This document shows positions 33,813 through 44,761 of a stretch of 64,000 nt of DNA, in pieces (the stretch's first letter is position 1; the number at the start of each line of letters is the position of its first letter). The translations under genes were made by a program, and so were the position numbers. Below the pieces are notes generated by a model. That model was not told the origin of the DNA. It did not search any database and saw only the letters and a list, made by a program, of their open reading frames with translations. The stretch lies in NCBI GenBank assembly GCA_024229515.1, contig JAAESI010000048.1, forward strand, positions 1 to 64,000, read 5' to 3'. The stretch is from Pseudomonadota bacterium (lineage in GTDB: Bacteria; Myxococcota_A; UBA796; UBA9615).

Positions 33813-35435
33813 ATGATGGAGCAGGCCCCCACACACGAGCCGGGCGAACAGTTCGGCCCCTTCATGCTGGAGCGTCCCCTCGGTCGGGGCGCCGCGGCGG
33901 AGGTGTGGCAGGCGGTCGAGTCCGGGGACCTGGGATTCACCAAGCGCCAGGCGCTGAAGCTGCTCCAGCCCCCTCCGGGGGAGATGGAGACCCAGAAGAA
34001 GGCCCTGATCAACGAGGCCCGGGTCTGCGGTCGGCTCAAGCACCCCGGCGTGGTCGACGTCTACAAGGTCGGCGAGCAGAACGGCGAGCTCTACATCGCC
34101 ATGGAGTTCGTCGACGGGCCCGACCTGAACACCCTGCTGGTGGCGCTGCGCAAGCGGGGGGTGGTGATTCCCCTGAAGGCCGCCATGGAGGCCACCGTCG
34201 ATCTCGCCGAGGCGTTGGACTACGCCCACACGGCCGAAGACGACGAGGGCGTGCAGCTGGGCATCGTGCACCGCGATCTGAAGCCCAGCAACGTACTCGT
34301 GGATCGCCGGGGAAGCCTCAAGATTTCTGACTGGGGGCTGGTCAAGAGCATTTTGAACATCGAGTCCACAACCCGTGGAATCGTAAAGGGAACTCCCGGC
34401 TACATCGCTCCTGAGGTGTGGGGTGGCACGCGGGACTTCAAGCCGGCCGCCGACCTGTTCGCGGTGGGGGCGATGCTCTACGAATTCGTCGTCGGCGAGC
34501 GGCTGTTCCAGGGCCGAAACCTGGCCCGCATCGCCGAGCAGGTGGCCCGCCGCAAGCCCGAGGAAGAGGCCGCGCGCGTCGCCGATCGCAGCCCCGCCCT
34601 GGTGCCGGTGCTGACCAAGCTGCTGCAGCGGGCGCCCGGGCGGCGCTACCAGACCGGCGCGGAGTTGGTCGAGGATCTGCGCCCGCTCGCGGAGCAAGCG
34701 GACGGCATCAACCTCAAGAGCTTCCTCCGGTCGGTCCGGCCGGTCGTCGACGAGATCGCTCCCCAGCGGTCGACGCAGCGGCTGTCCAAGGCCGCCGCCA
34801 GCGGTCCCGCCCCCCTCGCCGCCACCGAGTCCGTGCCGTCGACCCCCGCGGTCGCGCCCGTCTCGGGTCCGACGCCCGCCGAGAGCGAGGACGAGTCGGA
34901 CATGACGGCGACGGACGAGCAGCCGGCGCTCAAGCCCCATCAACTGGGGCCCGACAGCGCACCGCCGGAGCCCCCCACCGCCGAGCTCGCTCCGGAGGCG
35001 ATCTCCCCCGCCTCCACTGATCCCGAGAAGGCGCCCGTGCCCGCGTCGTTCATCACCGGATCGGGACGCGTCGAGGGGGCGGAGATGTCGGTCGTGCCGG
35101 AGACGCGCACGATGCCGATCTTCACGCGCATGCCGAAGGTCCCGGTCCCGGTCCCGGTCCCGAAGCCGGAGCCGATCACCGTCGGCGGCGCGGGGGTCGA
35201 TGTACCGCCCGTGGGTGCTGCTCGTAGTGGCGGTCCGGCCCGGCCCAGCGGTCCCGGGGTGGGGCCCGACGGTCAGCCTCGCAAGCGCCGTCGCCGGCGG
35301 CGCCCGCCGCCCCCGCCCAAGAAGATGCCGCCTCCGGCGCTAGCTGCCGCCGTCGCCGTCTTCGGGTTCCTCATCCTGCTCATCGGCGCCGCCGCCTTCT
35401 TCGCTTCCGGCGGACTCGAGCTGCTCAACTTCTGA
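33813..35435 (+). CDS. Membrane-anchored Ser/Thr protein kinase
   Basis: The 540-residue kinase starts at the first of two adjacent ATGs after ACGGAGG. The kinase domain spans about residues 16-292: LGRGAAAEVWQA, ALKLLQPP with Lys 49, HRDLKPSN with His 153, and DWG (173-175) in place of DFG. A long Pro/Ala/Glu linker with a short tandem repeat encoding PVPVPVP (35142-35163) and a run of basic residues (KRRRRRR) leads to one transmembrane segment near the C-terminus (AAAVAVFGFLILLIGAAAFF). Only a few residues would lie outside. The last 96 nt overlap the convergent lgt gene on the other strand. The target is unknown. Confidence 0.92.
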   Translation: MMEQAPTHEPGEQFGPFMLERPLGRGAAAEVWQAVESGDLGFTKRQALKLLQPPPGEMETQKKALINEARVCGRLKHPGVVDVYKVGEQNGELYIAMEFVDGPDLNTLLVALRKRGVVIPLKAAMEATVDLAEALDYAHTAEDDEGVQLGIVHRDLKPSNVLVDRRGSLKISDWGLVKSILNIESTTRGIVKGTPGYIAPEVWGGTRDFKPAADLFAVGAMLYEFVVGERLFQGRNLARIAEQVARRKPEEEAARVADRSPALVPVLTKLLQRAPGRRYQTGAELVEDLRPLAEQADGINLKSFLRSVRPVVDEIAPQRSTQRLSKAAASGPAPLAATESVPSTPAVAPVSGPTPAESEDESDMTATDEQPALKPHQLGPDSAPPEPPTAELAPEAISPASTDPEKAPVPASFITGSGRVEGAEMSVVPETRTMPIFTRMPKVPVPVPVPKPEPITVGGAGVDVPPVGAARSGGPARPSGPGVGPDGQPRKRRRRRRPPPPPKKMPPPALAAAVAVFGFLILLIGAAAFFASGGLELLNF

Positions 35436-36407
35436 GTCGGTCTCGGGGCTCGGCGGAACCTGGCCTCCCGGGAAGTCCCGGGCCACCTCGCCGCTGATGT
35501 CGTACCGCCCCTTGTCGTGGCGCATCCAGAGCATCCAGGCGCCCAGCAGGGTCAGGCCGATGGCGCCGTACTGGGCGAACGTCAGCCCCAACCAGCCGCT
35601 TTCCTCGATGCGCGAGGTCTTGAGCGAGTCGATCAGCTCGACGGCGCTCTCGCCCCCCTCGGACAGCCACTCCATCGCCACGGCGAACAGGTCGTCGGGC
35701 CGGTAGCGGCGATCCGCGCGGCTGAGGTCGGTCGCCCGGAGTGAATCGAAGAAGAGCCGCACCGGGCCGTACACGACCAGCAGTAGGCCGCTGTAGAAGC
35801 CGTGGAAGCGCTCCTTGTTCCGATCCAGGAGCAGGAACACCCCGAACAGCGTGAACAGGAAGATCGCCTCGTACAGACCGAGGTCGTGCCGGGTGCCGAG
35901 GGGCTCGCCGATGGCGTTGGTGAACCGCTCGGGGAACTGCACGCCGCCGAAGAAGGTCGTCGCCTTGCCGATGTGGTCGTGCGCGGTGAAGCAGCCGACG
36001 CGGCCGAAGGCGAACCCCAGGGTCACGCCCATCGCGAGGGTGTCGGTGTAGGCGAAGACCGGGGCCTTCTTCCAGACCTTGAGGAACAGCGGGATGGCGA
36101 TCGCCGCGCCCAGGTACCCGCCCATCGACGAGATCGAGAAGTTGTACCAGGGGAGGATGTTCTTCCAGTCCTCGGCCAACTTGTCCGGGTGATAGAAGGT
36201 GATGGCGACGAAGTGGGCCATCAGGAAGCCGCTGGCGACCATCCACAGCGTGCAGTCCACCGTCAGCTTCACCGACAGGTCGTTCTTGATGGCGCGGTAC
36301 CGGGCGAACTCGGTGCCCGCGGCGATCCCGACGACGATCAGGATCATGAACCAGGGGAACTGGATGCCCGCCACGGTGGGCGTCGGAAGAGTGAAGTACG
36401 GAATCAC
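35340..36407 (-). CDS. lgt: Prolipoprotein diacylglyceryl transferase family protein
   Basis: This polytopic membrane enzyme moves diacylglyceryl from phosphatidylglycerol to the lipobox Cys. The 355-residue sequence has about seven hydrophobic segments. The signature region reads GFAFGRVGCFTAHDHIGK, where Arg matches the essential Arg of the Lgt signature. The earlier SISSMGGYLGA matches the conserved Gly loop, and FHGFYSGLLLVVYGPVRLFFDSLRA matches the C-terminal conserved Arg. The protein is longer than usual because of an acidic tail of about 45 residues (EEGGGADEQDEEPEDGDGG) encoded opposite the kinase membrane segment. The GTG start lies 7 nt after the stop of the upstream gene on the same strand. 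It could be a divergent Lgt paralogue. Confidence 0.82.
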   Translation of the reverse strand: MIPYFTLPTPTVAGIQFPWFMILIVVGIAAGTEFARYRAIKNDLSVKLTVDCTLWMVASGFLMAHFVAITFYHPDKLAEDWKNILPWYNFSISSMGGYLGAAIAIPLFLKVWKKAPVFAYTDTLAMGVTLGFAFGRVGCFTAHDHIGKATTFFGGVQFPERFTNAIGEPLGTRHDLGLYEAIFLFTLFGVFLLLDRNKERFHGFYSGLLLVVYGPVRLFFDSLRATDLSRADRRYRPDDLFAVAMEWLSEGGESAVELIDSLKTSRIEESGWLGLTFAQYGAIGLTLLGAWMLWMRHDKGRYDISGEVARDFPGGQVPPSPETDSEVEQLESAGSEEGGGADEQDEEPEDGDGGS

Positions 36408-36414
36408 GAGGCGG

Positions 36415-38097
36415 CTAGAAGTACAGGGTCAGGACGAAGGTGACAATCGGCTGATCCGCTCGTGCGGCGCCGGGGAGGTACAGGTCGCTCAAGGTGGACT
36501 CCTCGCCGCGGATGTTGAGGCCCCGATCGGACGCCAGGGAACGCCACACGGCGCGCTCGGCCTCGGCTCGGGAGGGGAGCTCGCGGTAGGCCTCCCGGAC
36601 GAGCCCCAGGAGGATGCGGATGTCGGTGTCGTCGAGGCTGGGGTGGCGCACCCGAATGGCGGAGACGAGGTCGTCGCTCCAGACACCCGACGGCGAGGGC
36701 AGGGGACCCTCGTAGACGCGATCGACCCAGCCGGCCCCCTCGGGGATGCCCACGTCGGCGACGGCCGTCTGGGGGAGCCCGGACTCGGGCATGGGGAGCC
36801 CGGCGAGCCAGTTGCCGGGGCCCGCTTCGCCAGTGGCAACCACGGTGACGCCGCCGCTGCCGGAGCCGCCCGCGCCTCCGCCGCCCTGCTGCTCGTCGGG
36901 AGGCCGGGCGCCCTTGCGGACGGCCACGACGATGGCGTCGGCGGTGGCGACGCGCTGCTGCTGGGTCTGCTGCTCCTGCCGTCCCAGACGCCGGACGGCG
37001 CGGCGGCGGTAGCCGTTGTCGAGCATGGAGTCGACCCACGGACGGCCCGTGGCGTGCACCCGCACCCGGCCCTGGAGGCGCTCCAGATCGTTCACCGACT
37101 GGGCCAGCTCGGCGTCGATCCGCATCGCCACCCGCACGAGGCGGTCCAGCTCGGCGGGGTCGCCTTCGGCTTCGATCGCTCCGACGGCCTCGTCCAACCG
37201 GGCCTGGCGGTCGACGATGTCCCGGTCGATCAGCTGCTTCTGGCGGCGCCACGACGCTGCGGTCCGGTCCCGCAAGGCGACGTCGCGGGGGTCGGGGATG
37301 GCGGCTCCCGCGAACGGGTTGGCGGGCCGCGCGCGGCGGGTCGCCCCCGGGTCGTAGTCGGGGTCTTCGGTGCGGGCTCGGGGCGTGAACCCGAAGTGGT
37401 GCGGCTCCACCAGCGCGTCCCACATCAGGTCCAGGCGGTCGTCCATGCGCGCCAGCGCGGCGGTGGTGGCGGTGCTCGTGGCGAAGGTGGTGGTGAAGCG
37501 GTCCGTCAGCGCGGTCCGCAACTCGATCAGCTCCATCACCGCCTGCTCGCGGTCGCCGGGGCTTCCCTGGCGGAGCAGCTCGTCCCGCTCGGCGGCGGCC
37601 ACGTCGAACCAGGTGACCGCTTCGATGACGTAGGCGTCCGGCTCGAGGGTGCGCCACGATGGAGGCAGACCGTCCTCGCAGAAGTACAGACGCCGTCCGA
37701 TCTCGGGGGAGTCCAGCCAGGACTGCACCAGCAACATGCCGTCGGGCGACAGCCCGTCCAGCTTCCGCTCCCAGATCCGCCACACCGCCGTCGGCTTGCG
37801 GTTCTCCAGCGCGACGACGTGGGTCGAACGGAGCTGATCGAGGCCGTCCAGCAGCTCGACCCGTACGTCCTGCAGGCAGCCCTCGAAGTCCACCGCGGTG
37901 AGGTACTCGTACAGGCTCAGCCCGCCGACCTGGTGCTCCTTGAAGATGCGGTCCACCACCGGCCCGAACGGGGGGGCGGGATCGGTGATGCGGTCGATCA
38001 CACGCGAGAAGATCTGCGCCTCGGCAGGCACTGGCAGCAGCAGAAGCGTGACGCTGGCGGCGGCCAGCAGCAGGCGGGGGTCGGAGGGGGCGATCAA
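36415..38097 (-). CDS. Large exported protein with coiled-coil regions, function unknown
   Basis: A TTG start at 38097 overlaps the stop of the YkgJ-type gene (TTGA) and opens a signal peptide (LLLAAASVTLLLLPVPAEAQ). The remaining 530 residues are mostly helical with heptad-like stretches (RQKQLIDRDIVDRQARLDEAV, DAELAQSVNDLERLQGRVRV), Arg-rich segments and a Gly-rich hinge (GGGGAGGSGSGG). Two cysteines lie early (FEGCLQ, YFCEDG). The C-terminus ends in aromatic FVLTLYF, which fits an outer-membrane-targeting terminal strand. That is only a hint. I do not recognise a family. It is coupled to the gene before it and is followed by lgt. Confidence 0.6.
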   Translation of the reverse strand: MIAPSDPRLLLAAASVTLLLLPVPAEAQIFSRVIDRITDPAPPFGPVVDRIFKEHQVGGLSLYEYLTAVDFEGCLQDVRVELLDGLDQLRSTHVVALENRKPTAVWRIWERKLDGLSPDGMLLVQSWLDSPEIGRRLYFCEDGLPPSWRTLEPDAYVIEAVTWFDVAAAERDELLRQGSPGDREQAVMELIELRTALTDRFTTTFATSTATTAALARMDDRLDLMWDALVEPHHFGFTPRARTEDPDYDPGATRRARPANPFAGAAIPDPRDVALRDRTAASWRRQKQLIDRDIVDRQARLDEAVGAIEAEGDPAELDRLVRVAMRIDAELAQSVNDLERLQGRVRVHATGRPWVDSMLDNGYRRRAVRRLGRQEQQTQQQRVATADAIVVAVRKGARPPDEQQGGGGAGGSGSGGVTVVATGEAGPGNWLAGLPMPESGLPQTAVADVGIPEGAGWVDRVYEGPLPSPSGVWSDDLVSAIRVRHPSLDDTDIRILLGLVREAYRELPSRAEAERAVWRSLASDRGLNIRGEESTLSDLYLPGAARADQPIVTFVLTLYF

Positions 38098-39110
38098 CGG
38101 CCCTCCGAACCCGCGAACGGGGGTCCGGCTTCCACCAAGGTGCGCTGCAGCCGCGGATTCTCCATGACGATGAGCCAGGTGGAGAAGCCCCGGCCGAGCT
38201 TGCGCCGGTCCAGGGAGCCCCCCGCGGAGGCCCACGCCGACGCGTACCGGGCCGCCGCGACGTACGCCACCAGGGACCAGGGGATGGTGGGGTGCAGCCT
38301 GGTCTGGCGGAGGAACACCAGCCGCTTCATCGCGTCCCGGACCCAGGGCAGCACCTCGGGGACGACCTCCGGCCAGGAGCCAGCTTCGTCGCCCCGGTCC
38401 GCGTGCCAGGTCCGGAAGTCGGCGAGCACGTCCGCGGTGCTCGTGCCGGAGTGCAGCGGTCCCTGGTCGCCGATCTTGTCGAACTCGAGGTGAAGCTGTT
38501 GGAGGCGTTCCTCCAGCCAGGCCTCGATCGGCGGCGGTGATTCGCGGTCGGTGCCCGCGAGGAAGGCCATGATCGAGTCGGTGTCGATGTCGGGCACGGA
38601 CAGCAGCTGCAGCGCTATGCCCTCGCCGTCGGGCTCGTCCCGCACGACCCAGCCGCGGCTGTCGCCGACGATGCGCTCGATGAACGCGCCGTCCACGGCG
38701 GGGCCGTCGTCCCAACCCGTCTCATCGCCCAGGCAGGTCGGCCGGGTGCCCAGCCGGAGCCCCTGATCCGTCGACACGATCTGCACGGGGAACATCTGGC
38801 AGACCAGCGGCTTCTCCGCGGCGCCGGCGGCGCTGTGGATGGTGCAGCCGGTGCCATCCCGCCAGAACGTGCAGTAGCCGTCCCGCTTGGTGAGGAACGA
38901 GGTCGTAGCGCCGTGGTAGTCCCGCTCGGTGAACGGCTCGTCGATGTTCTGGTCGGGGAACGCCTCGCGCACGGCCTCGAGCGCTTGCTCGACGCGCACC
39001 ACGTCGTCGGGCAGGAGCGGTCCCACCGAATACGACGAACAGCACGCGCTGCTGTGCTTGCAGGTGTGGCGGGGGACCGACAAGGCCCGCAGCCGAGGGC
39101 CCTCGGCCAT
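38094..39110 (-). CDS. YkgJ/FliB-type Cys-cluster protein (putative metal- or Fe-S-binding)
   Basis: The 338-residue protein opens with a cysteine cluster typical of the YkgJ (zinc/iron-chelating) family: HTCKHSSACCSSY, then YCTFWRDGTGCTIH and CQMFP. In the family these ligands bind a metal or an Fe-S cluster, and relatives include flagellin lysine-N-methylase. Residues after about 120 form a longer helical domain (LEERLQQLHLEFDKI, WVRDAMKRLVFLRQTRLHP) similar in layout to FliB-like proteins. The actual substrate is unknown. The gene lies 6 nt after the aldolase gene and overlaps the next gene by TTGA. Confidence 0.75.
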   Translation of the reverse strand: MAEGPRLRALSVPRHTCKHSSACCSSYSVGPLLPDDVVRVEQALEAVREAFPDQNIDEPFTERDYHGATTSFLTKRDGYCTFWRDGTGCTIHSAAGAAEKPLVCQMFPVQIVSTDQGLRLGTRPTCLGDETGWDDGPAVDGAFIERIVGDSRGWVVRDEPDGEGIALQLLSVPDIDTDSIMAFLAGTDRESPPPIEAWLEERLQQLHLEFDKIGDQGPLHSGTSTADVLADFRTWHADRGDEAGSWPEVVPEVLPWVRDAMKRLVFLRQTRLHPTIPWSLVAYVAAARYASAWASAGGSLDRRKLGRGFSTWLIVMENPRLQRTLVEAGPPFAGSEGR

Positions 39111-39116
39111 CGCTCG

Positions 39117-40082
39117 CTAGAGCTCCAGGGCGGGGTTCGAGTAGCTCTCCTCGCCCTTGTAGACGCGAAGCGCGAAGTCGACGTTCCGGCCGCCCACGGT
39201 GATGGACGAGATGGCGGAGCAGAGGCGCTGAGCCTCATCCAGCGGACGCTGGTGGATGTTTCGCCCGGTGGCGTTGCCGACGGCGCCGCCGAGGTGGATC
39301 TGGTCGTGCAGCTTCGTGAGGAAGCTCGTGGCGTCCTCGGACGTGCCGCCCGAGCAGATGACCCCGCAGCGGCCGCCCGCGAGCGTGGCCTCCCGCAGGG
39401 CGAGGGCCGAGGAGCGGCCGTCGGTCGGCTTGGGCGGGTTCACCTTCACGAAGTCGGCGCCCATGCAGGCGGCGAACCCGGCGGCGCCGGCGATCAGGTG
39501 GGGGTCCTTCTCCGTCTTCACGGCGGCGCCGCGCGGGTAGATCCAGAGCACCGTCAGCAGACCCTCACGGTGCGCGTCCTGGATGAGGGGCGCGACCTGC
39601 TCGGTCTGCAGGTAGTCGAACTCGGAGCCGACGTACACGGTGAAGCCGATGCCGACGATGTTGACGCCCGCGTTGGCCTTGAGCTCCAGCATGCGGTCGA
39701 TCGTCGTCATGACGCCCGAGATCGGGTCACGCTGGGCGGTCTTGACCATGTGGGTCTTCGAGTTGACCTTCACTAGGTACCGCGTGTCGGGGTAGTCGCG
39801 GCCGTAGTGCGACAGCAGCCCCTGCTGCGTGGCGAACACGCCGATGTTGCTGGTCGCAGCGATCTTGAAGAGATGCTCGGGGTCGTTGTCGGCCGCGGGG
39901 ATGGTGCCGATCGGCGAGGTGCCGTAGAAGTCGTCGTTGAGGTGCTCGATCTTCTGATCCCCGGCGAACAGCATCAGGTTGCCCGAACCGTGGGTCGAAC
40001 CCAGCCAGTTGCGGGTGTAGGTGCTGATCTTGTCCTTCGGGACATCGGCGGGGACGTGGACGTCGGCGGGGGTGAGGGCCAT
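39117..40082 (-). CDS. Class I fructose-bisphosphate aldolase (DhnA/archaeal type)
   Basis: The 321-residue enzyme cleaves or forms fructose 1,6-bisphosphate through a Schiff base. Family features are AGDQKIEHLNDDFYG near the N-terminus, YLVKVNSKTHMVKT, VLWIYPRG, GAAGFAACMGADFVKVNPP with the probable Schiff-base Lys, and the phosphate-binding end CSGGTSEDA, HLGGAVGNATGRNIHQRPL. The ATG follows GGAGT at 9 nt. The gene is divergent from copZ across 77 bp and may be cotranscribed with the YkgJ-type gene. No sequence suggests regulation by metal. Confidence 0.9.
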   Translation of the reverse strand: MALTPADVHVPADVPKDKISTYTRNWLGSTHGSGNLMLFAGDQKIEHLNDDFYGTSPIGTIPAADNDPEHLFKIAATSNIGVFATQQGLLSHYGRDYPDTRYLVKVNSKTHMVKTAQRDPISGVMTTIDRMLELKANAGVNIVGIGFTVYVGSEFDYLQTEQVAPLIQDAHREGLLTVLWIYPRGAAVKTEKDPHLIAGAAGFAACMGADFVKVNPPKPTDGRSSALALREATLAGGRCGVICSGGTSEDATSFLTKLHDQIHLGGAVGNATGRNIHQRPLDEAQRLCSAISSITVGGRNVDFALRVYKGEESYSNPALEL

Positions 40083-40159
40083 TTCGGATTGACTCCGTGG
40101 GATTCCGATTCAAGTTGGGAACGACTGGCGGCGCGATCTTTACCAGAGAGGTACGAGGC

Positions 40160-40377
40160 ATGACAGAGGCGAAGACCGAAGTGTGGAAGGTCGAAGGTAT
40201 GACCTGCGGTGGATGCGCGGCCAGTGTGGAGCGTGTGCTCACCGGGGCGCCGGGGCTCTCGGACGTCCAGGTCGACCATGCGGGGGACGCTGTGACGATG
40301 ACCCTCGACGGCTCCGCCAACCGCGATGACCTCGCCCGCCGAATCGAAGGCGCGGGCTTCGACGTGGTCGCCCGGGG

Positions 40378-40381
<4 letters not shown>
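40160..40381 (+). CDS. copZ: Copper chaperone (CopZ-like heavy-metal-associated domain)
   Basis: This small cytoplasmic protein of 73 residues is a single HMA domain with the ferredoxin-like pattern and the metal motif MTCGGC (Cys 16 and 19). It would carry Cu(I) to the ATPase encoded next. ATG 40160 has GAGG just upstream. Its stop overlaps the copA start by GTGA, so the two products are made together. Confidence 0.9.
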
Positions 40382-42573
<2,192 letters not shown>

Positions 42574-42582
42574 GGTGCTCGC

Positions 42583-43389
42583 CTAGGCGCAGAAGCCCGG
42601 GGTGCCGGGGCCGCCGGGGTGGTCGCCCTCGAGGCACCAGTCGGGGGCCGTCACCATGACCCGGGTGTCGACGTCGTCGAAGCCTTCCAGCTCGAGCGTG
42701 AGCGGCGCCTCGCCGGTGCCTTCGTGGGCGCGGAAGGTGGCGTCGCCGATGTACTCGATGCCGTCGCCGGCGTCGTCGACGGGGCTCCAGGCGCCCAGCA
42801 GCACGCCCACGTCGGCGGGATCGACGTCCCCCACGACCACGTCGTCGCCGCGGCCGTTGCGGTTGATGCCGTCGTCCCCGGGGGCGTACAGCGCGTACAG
42901 GAGGGTCACCTCGGTGTAGTCCCCACCCGCGTTGGCGAGGCGCGTCCACGGGTCCCACATGCGGTCGCCGTTGTCCGTCAGCCGGGTCGTCTGGTCCCGC
43001 AGCCAGCCCAGTTGCACGTCCACGGTCCCGGGCACCACGGTGATGGCGACGGTGTCCTGGACGTTGTCGGCGAGCAGCTCACCGGTGACCCGAACCTCGA
43101 ACTCGAACGTTCCCAAGTAGGTGGGGGCGCCGGTCACGAGGCCGTCGCCGTCCAGCGTCAGCCCCGGAGGGAGTTCGCCGGAGACCAGCTCCCAGGCCTG
43201 GGTGCCGCCGTATCCCTCGACCGATACCCGGCCGGCGTACTCGTCCAGCAGATTCGCATCCCCCAGAGCGGAGGCATCGATCGTGTACTGCGACCCTGAA
43301 TCCCGATCCCCCAGCAGCGTGCCGGAGCCCGGATCGCAAGCGGTCAAGAGCAGGCCTGAGGCCAAGACGAAGAGCACAGTTCGACGCAT
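42583..43389 (-). CDS. Lipoprotein with an Ig-like (He_PIG) domain
   Basis: The ATG at 43389 opens a lipoprotein signal (RRTVLFVLASGLLLTAC) for a 268-residue product. Residues about 60-120 hold a putative Ig-fold repeat with the characteristic SGELPPGLTLDGDGLVTGAP, as in He_PIG domains of surface proteins. The rest is Asp-rich, with GDDGINRNGRGDD and a terminal WCLEGDHPGGPGTPGFC, whose two Cys may pair. No catalytic motif is present. It is likely a surface or periplasmic structural protein. It is convergent with copA and divergent from the propeller gene across 70 bp. Confidence 0.7.
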   Translation of the reverse strand: MRRTVLFVLASGLLLTACDPGSGTLLGDRDSGSQYTIDASALGDANLLDEYAGRVSVEGYGGTQAWELVSGELPPGLTLDGDGLVTGAPTYLGTFEFEVRVTGELLADNVQDTVAITVVPGTVDVQLGWLRDQTTRLTDNGDRMWDPWTRLANAGGDYTEVTLLYALYAPGDDGINRNGRGDDVVVGDVDPADVGVLLGAWSPVDDAGDGIEYIGDATFRAHEGTGEAPLTLELEGFDDVDTRVMVTAPDWCLEGDHPGGPGTPGFCA

Positions 43390-43459
43390 GGCGCGGAGCT
43401 TATCACCCACGGTCGGCCCTCCTGCAGGCAATGCCGCATCCCTTGTACGATGGGCGGCA

Positions 43460-44761
43460 ATGCTGCACCGAGGCCTCCTGTTCCTGCTGATCGTTCCCGC
43501 GCTCCTGCCCGGGACCGCCCTCGCCGACAAGATCGGCAGTCCCCAGCAGATGGAGTTGGGGGAGCTCCCCCTGCGCGCTGAGGTCGAGCACCTCACCCTG
43601 GTGACCATGCGGGAGCCTCACACCGCCCCTGGTCCGGAGGACGCCAACTCCACCACGGCCGCGCCCGAGCTCGACGCGGTCGAGGGAGCGGCCCCCGCGG
43701 AGGCCTCGACGCCCGCGCCTCCCGCTGAGGAGGAGGAGGAGCGGATCCTCGTGGAGAGCGCCGAGATGTACACGTCGCCTCCTGGCTCGATGCAGCTGGG
43801 GCCCGGCCCGTGGCTGTACTTCGATGGCGCGTTTGCCGAGGGCGGATGCTCCCACCCCCGCCTCAGCGAAGACGGCTTCGCGGCGCTCGCGATCTGCGCC
43901 GGGCTCGACGACAAGAACCCCCGCGCCGAGCACGTCGTGATCCGTCGCGGGTACGCCATCTTCCGCTACCCGGTCCCCGTCAGCGCCGGCGCGATCGCCG
44001 ACCTCAGCTCCGACGGAGAGCGCTTCGCGGTGCTCGTGGACGAGGGCGGGAGCCGCACCGTGCACCTGATCGACATGATGGCCCGCCAGGATCACCGCGT
44101 GGTCGGGGGCTGGCGCGAGCCTGGCAACCCCGTGGTCGCCGGCGAGGCCGACGCGGTCGCGTTCGTGGCCCAGGTCGGCGGCAAAGACGGCGCGGTGCTG
44201 GCCAAGCTGGGCGAGGAGCCGGGCGCATGGCGGGCGTTCCGCGGCGGCTCCGGCGTGCACGTGCGGGAGCTCACCAACGACGGCGGCCGGGTCCTCGTGA
44301 GCGCGAAGCTGGTGGACCTGACGTCGCTGTACCTGGTCGATCCCGCGCGCGGCGTCGCGTTCGATCTGTCCGGTCGAAAGGGCGACGTGCGGGGGGCGGA
44401 TCTCCACGGATCGGGCGACGCGGCGGTGTTCAGTTCGTCGATCGGCGGGGTCTGCGCGATCTGGTGGGTCGACATGACGACCCGGCGGCGCAAGGACATG
44501 TTCAGCTCGGTCGACGGCTGCTACGAGCGGGTGATGATGGACTCCGGGCGGCGCTTCGTGGTGTACGAGGAGTCCGCCAACGGCGTACCCCCGACCCACA
44601 TGTACGACCGCAAGGATCGCGAGGTCCGCACGACGGTGCCCAAGGGCTGCGCCGACACCGAGATCACCGGCAGCGGCGCCTTCCTCGCGGTCCGCTGCAC
44701 CCGCCGCACCGGCTCCGCCTTGTTCCTCCTTCCCGTGCCCGAAGAGAGTGAATCCAAATGA
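43460..44761 (+). CDS. Exported beta-propeller-like protein (TolB-like)
   Basis: ATG 43460 opens a signal peptide (MLHRGLLFLLIVPALLPGTALA) for a 433-residue product. After an acidic, Pro/Ala-rich linker (about 50-90), the protein shows repeated blade-like units: HPRLSEDGFAALAIC, IADLSSDGERFAVLVDEG, VRELTNDGGRVLVSAK and ADLHGSGDAAVFSSS, each with a SxDG-type turn as in TolB/WD40-like propellers. The stop overlaps the start of an OmpA-family gene by ATGA. TolB and the peptidoglycan-binding lipoprotein Pal form such a pair in Gram-negative envelopes, so a related envelope complex is plausible, though this is not a canonical TolB. Confidence 0.65.
   Translation: MLHRGLLFLLIVPALLPGTALADKIGSPQQMELGELPLRAEVEHLTLVTMREPHTAPGPEDANSTTAAPELDAVEGAAPAEASTPAPPAEEEEERILVESAEMYTSPPGSMQLGPGPWLYFDGAFAEGGCSHPRLSEDGFAALAICAGLDDKNPRAEHVVIRRGYAIFRYPVPVSAGAIADLSSDGERFAVLVDEGGSRTVHLIDMMARQDHRVVGGWREPGNPVVAGEADAVAFVAQVGGKDGAVLAKLGEEPGAWRAFRGGSGVHVRELTNDGGRVLVSAKLVDLTSLYLVDPARGVAFDLSGRKGDVRGADLHGSGDAAVFSSSIGGVCAIWWVDMTTRRRKDMFSSVDGCYERVMMDSGRRFVVYEESANGVPPTHMYDRKDREVRTTVPKGCADTEITGSGAFLAVRCTRRTGSALFLLPVPEESESK

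Noticed and set aside
40083..40159. A copper-responsive (CueR or CopY type) operator upstream of copZ.
   Set aside because: No inverted repeat of the known types was found in the 77-bp gap.
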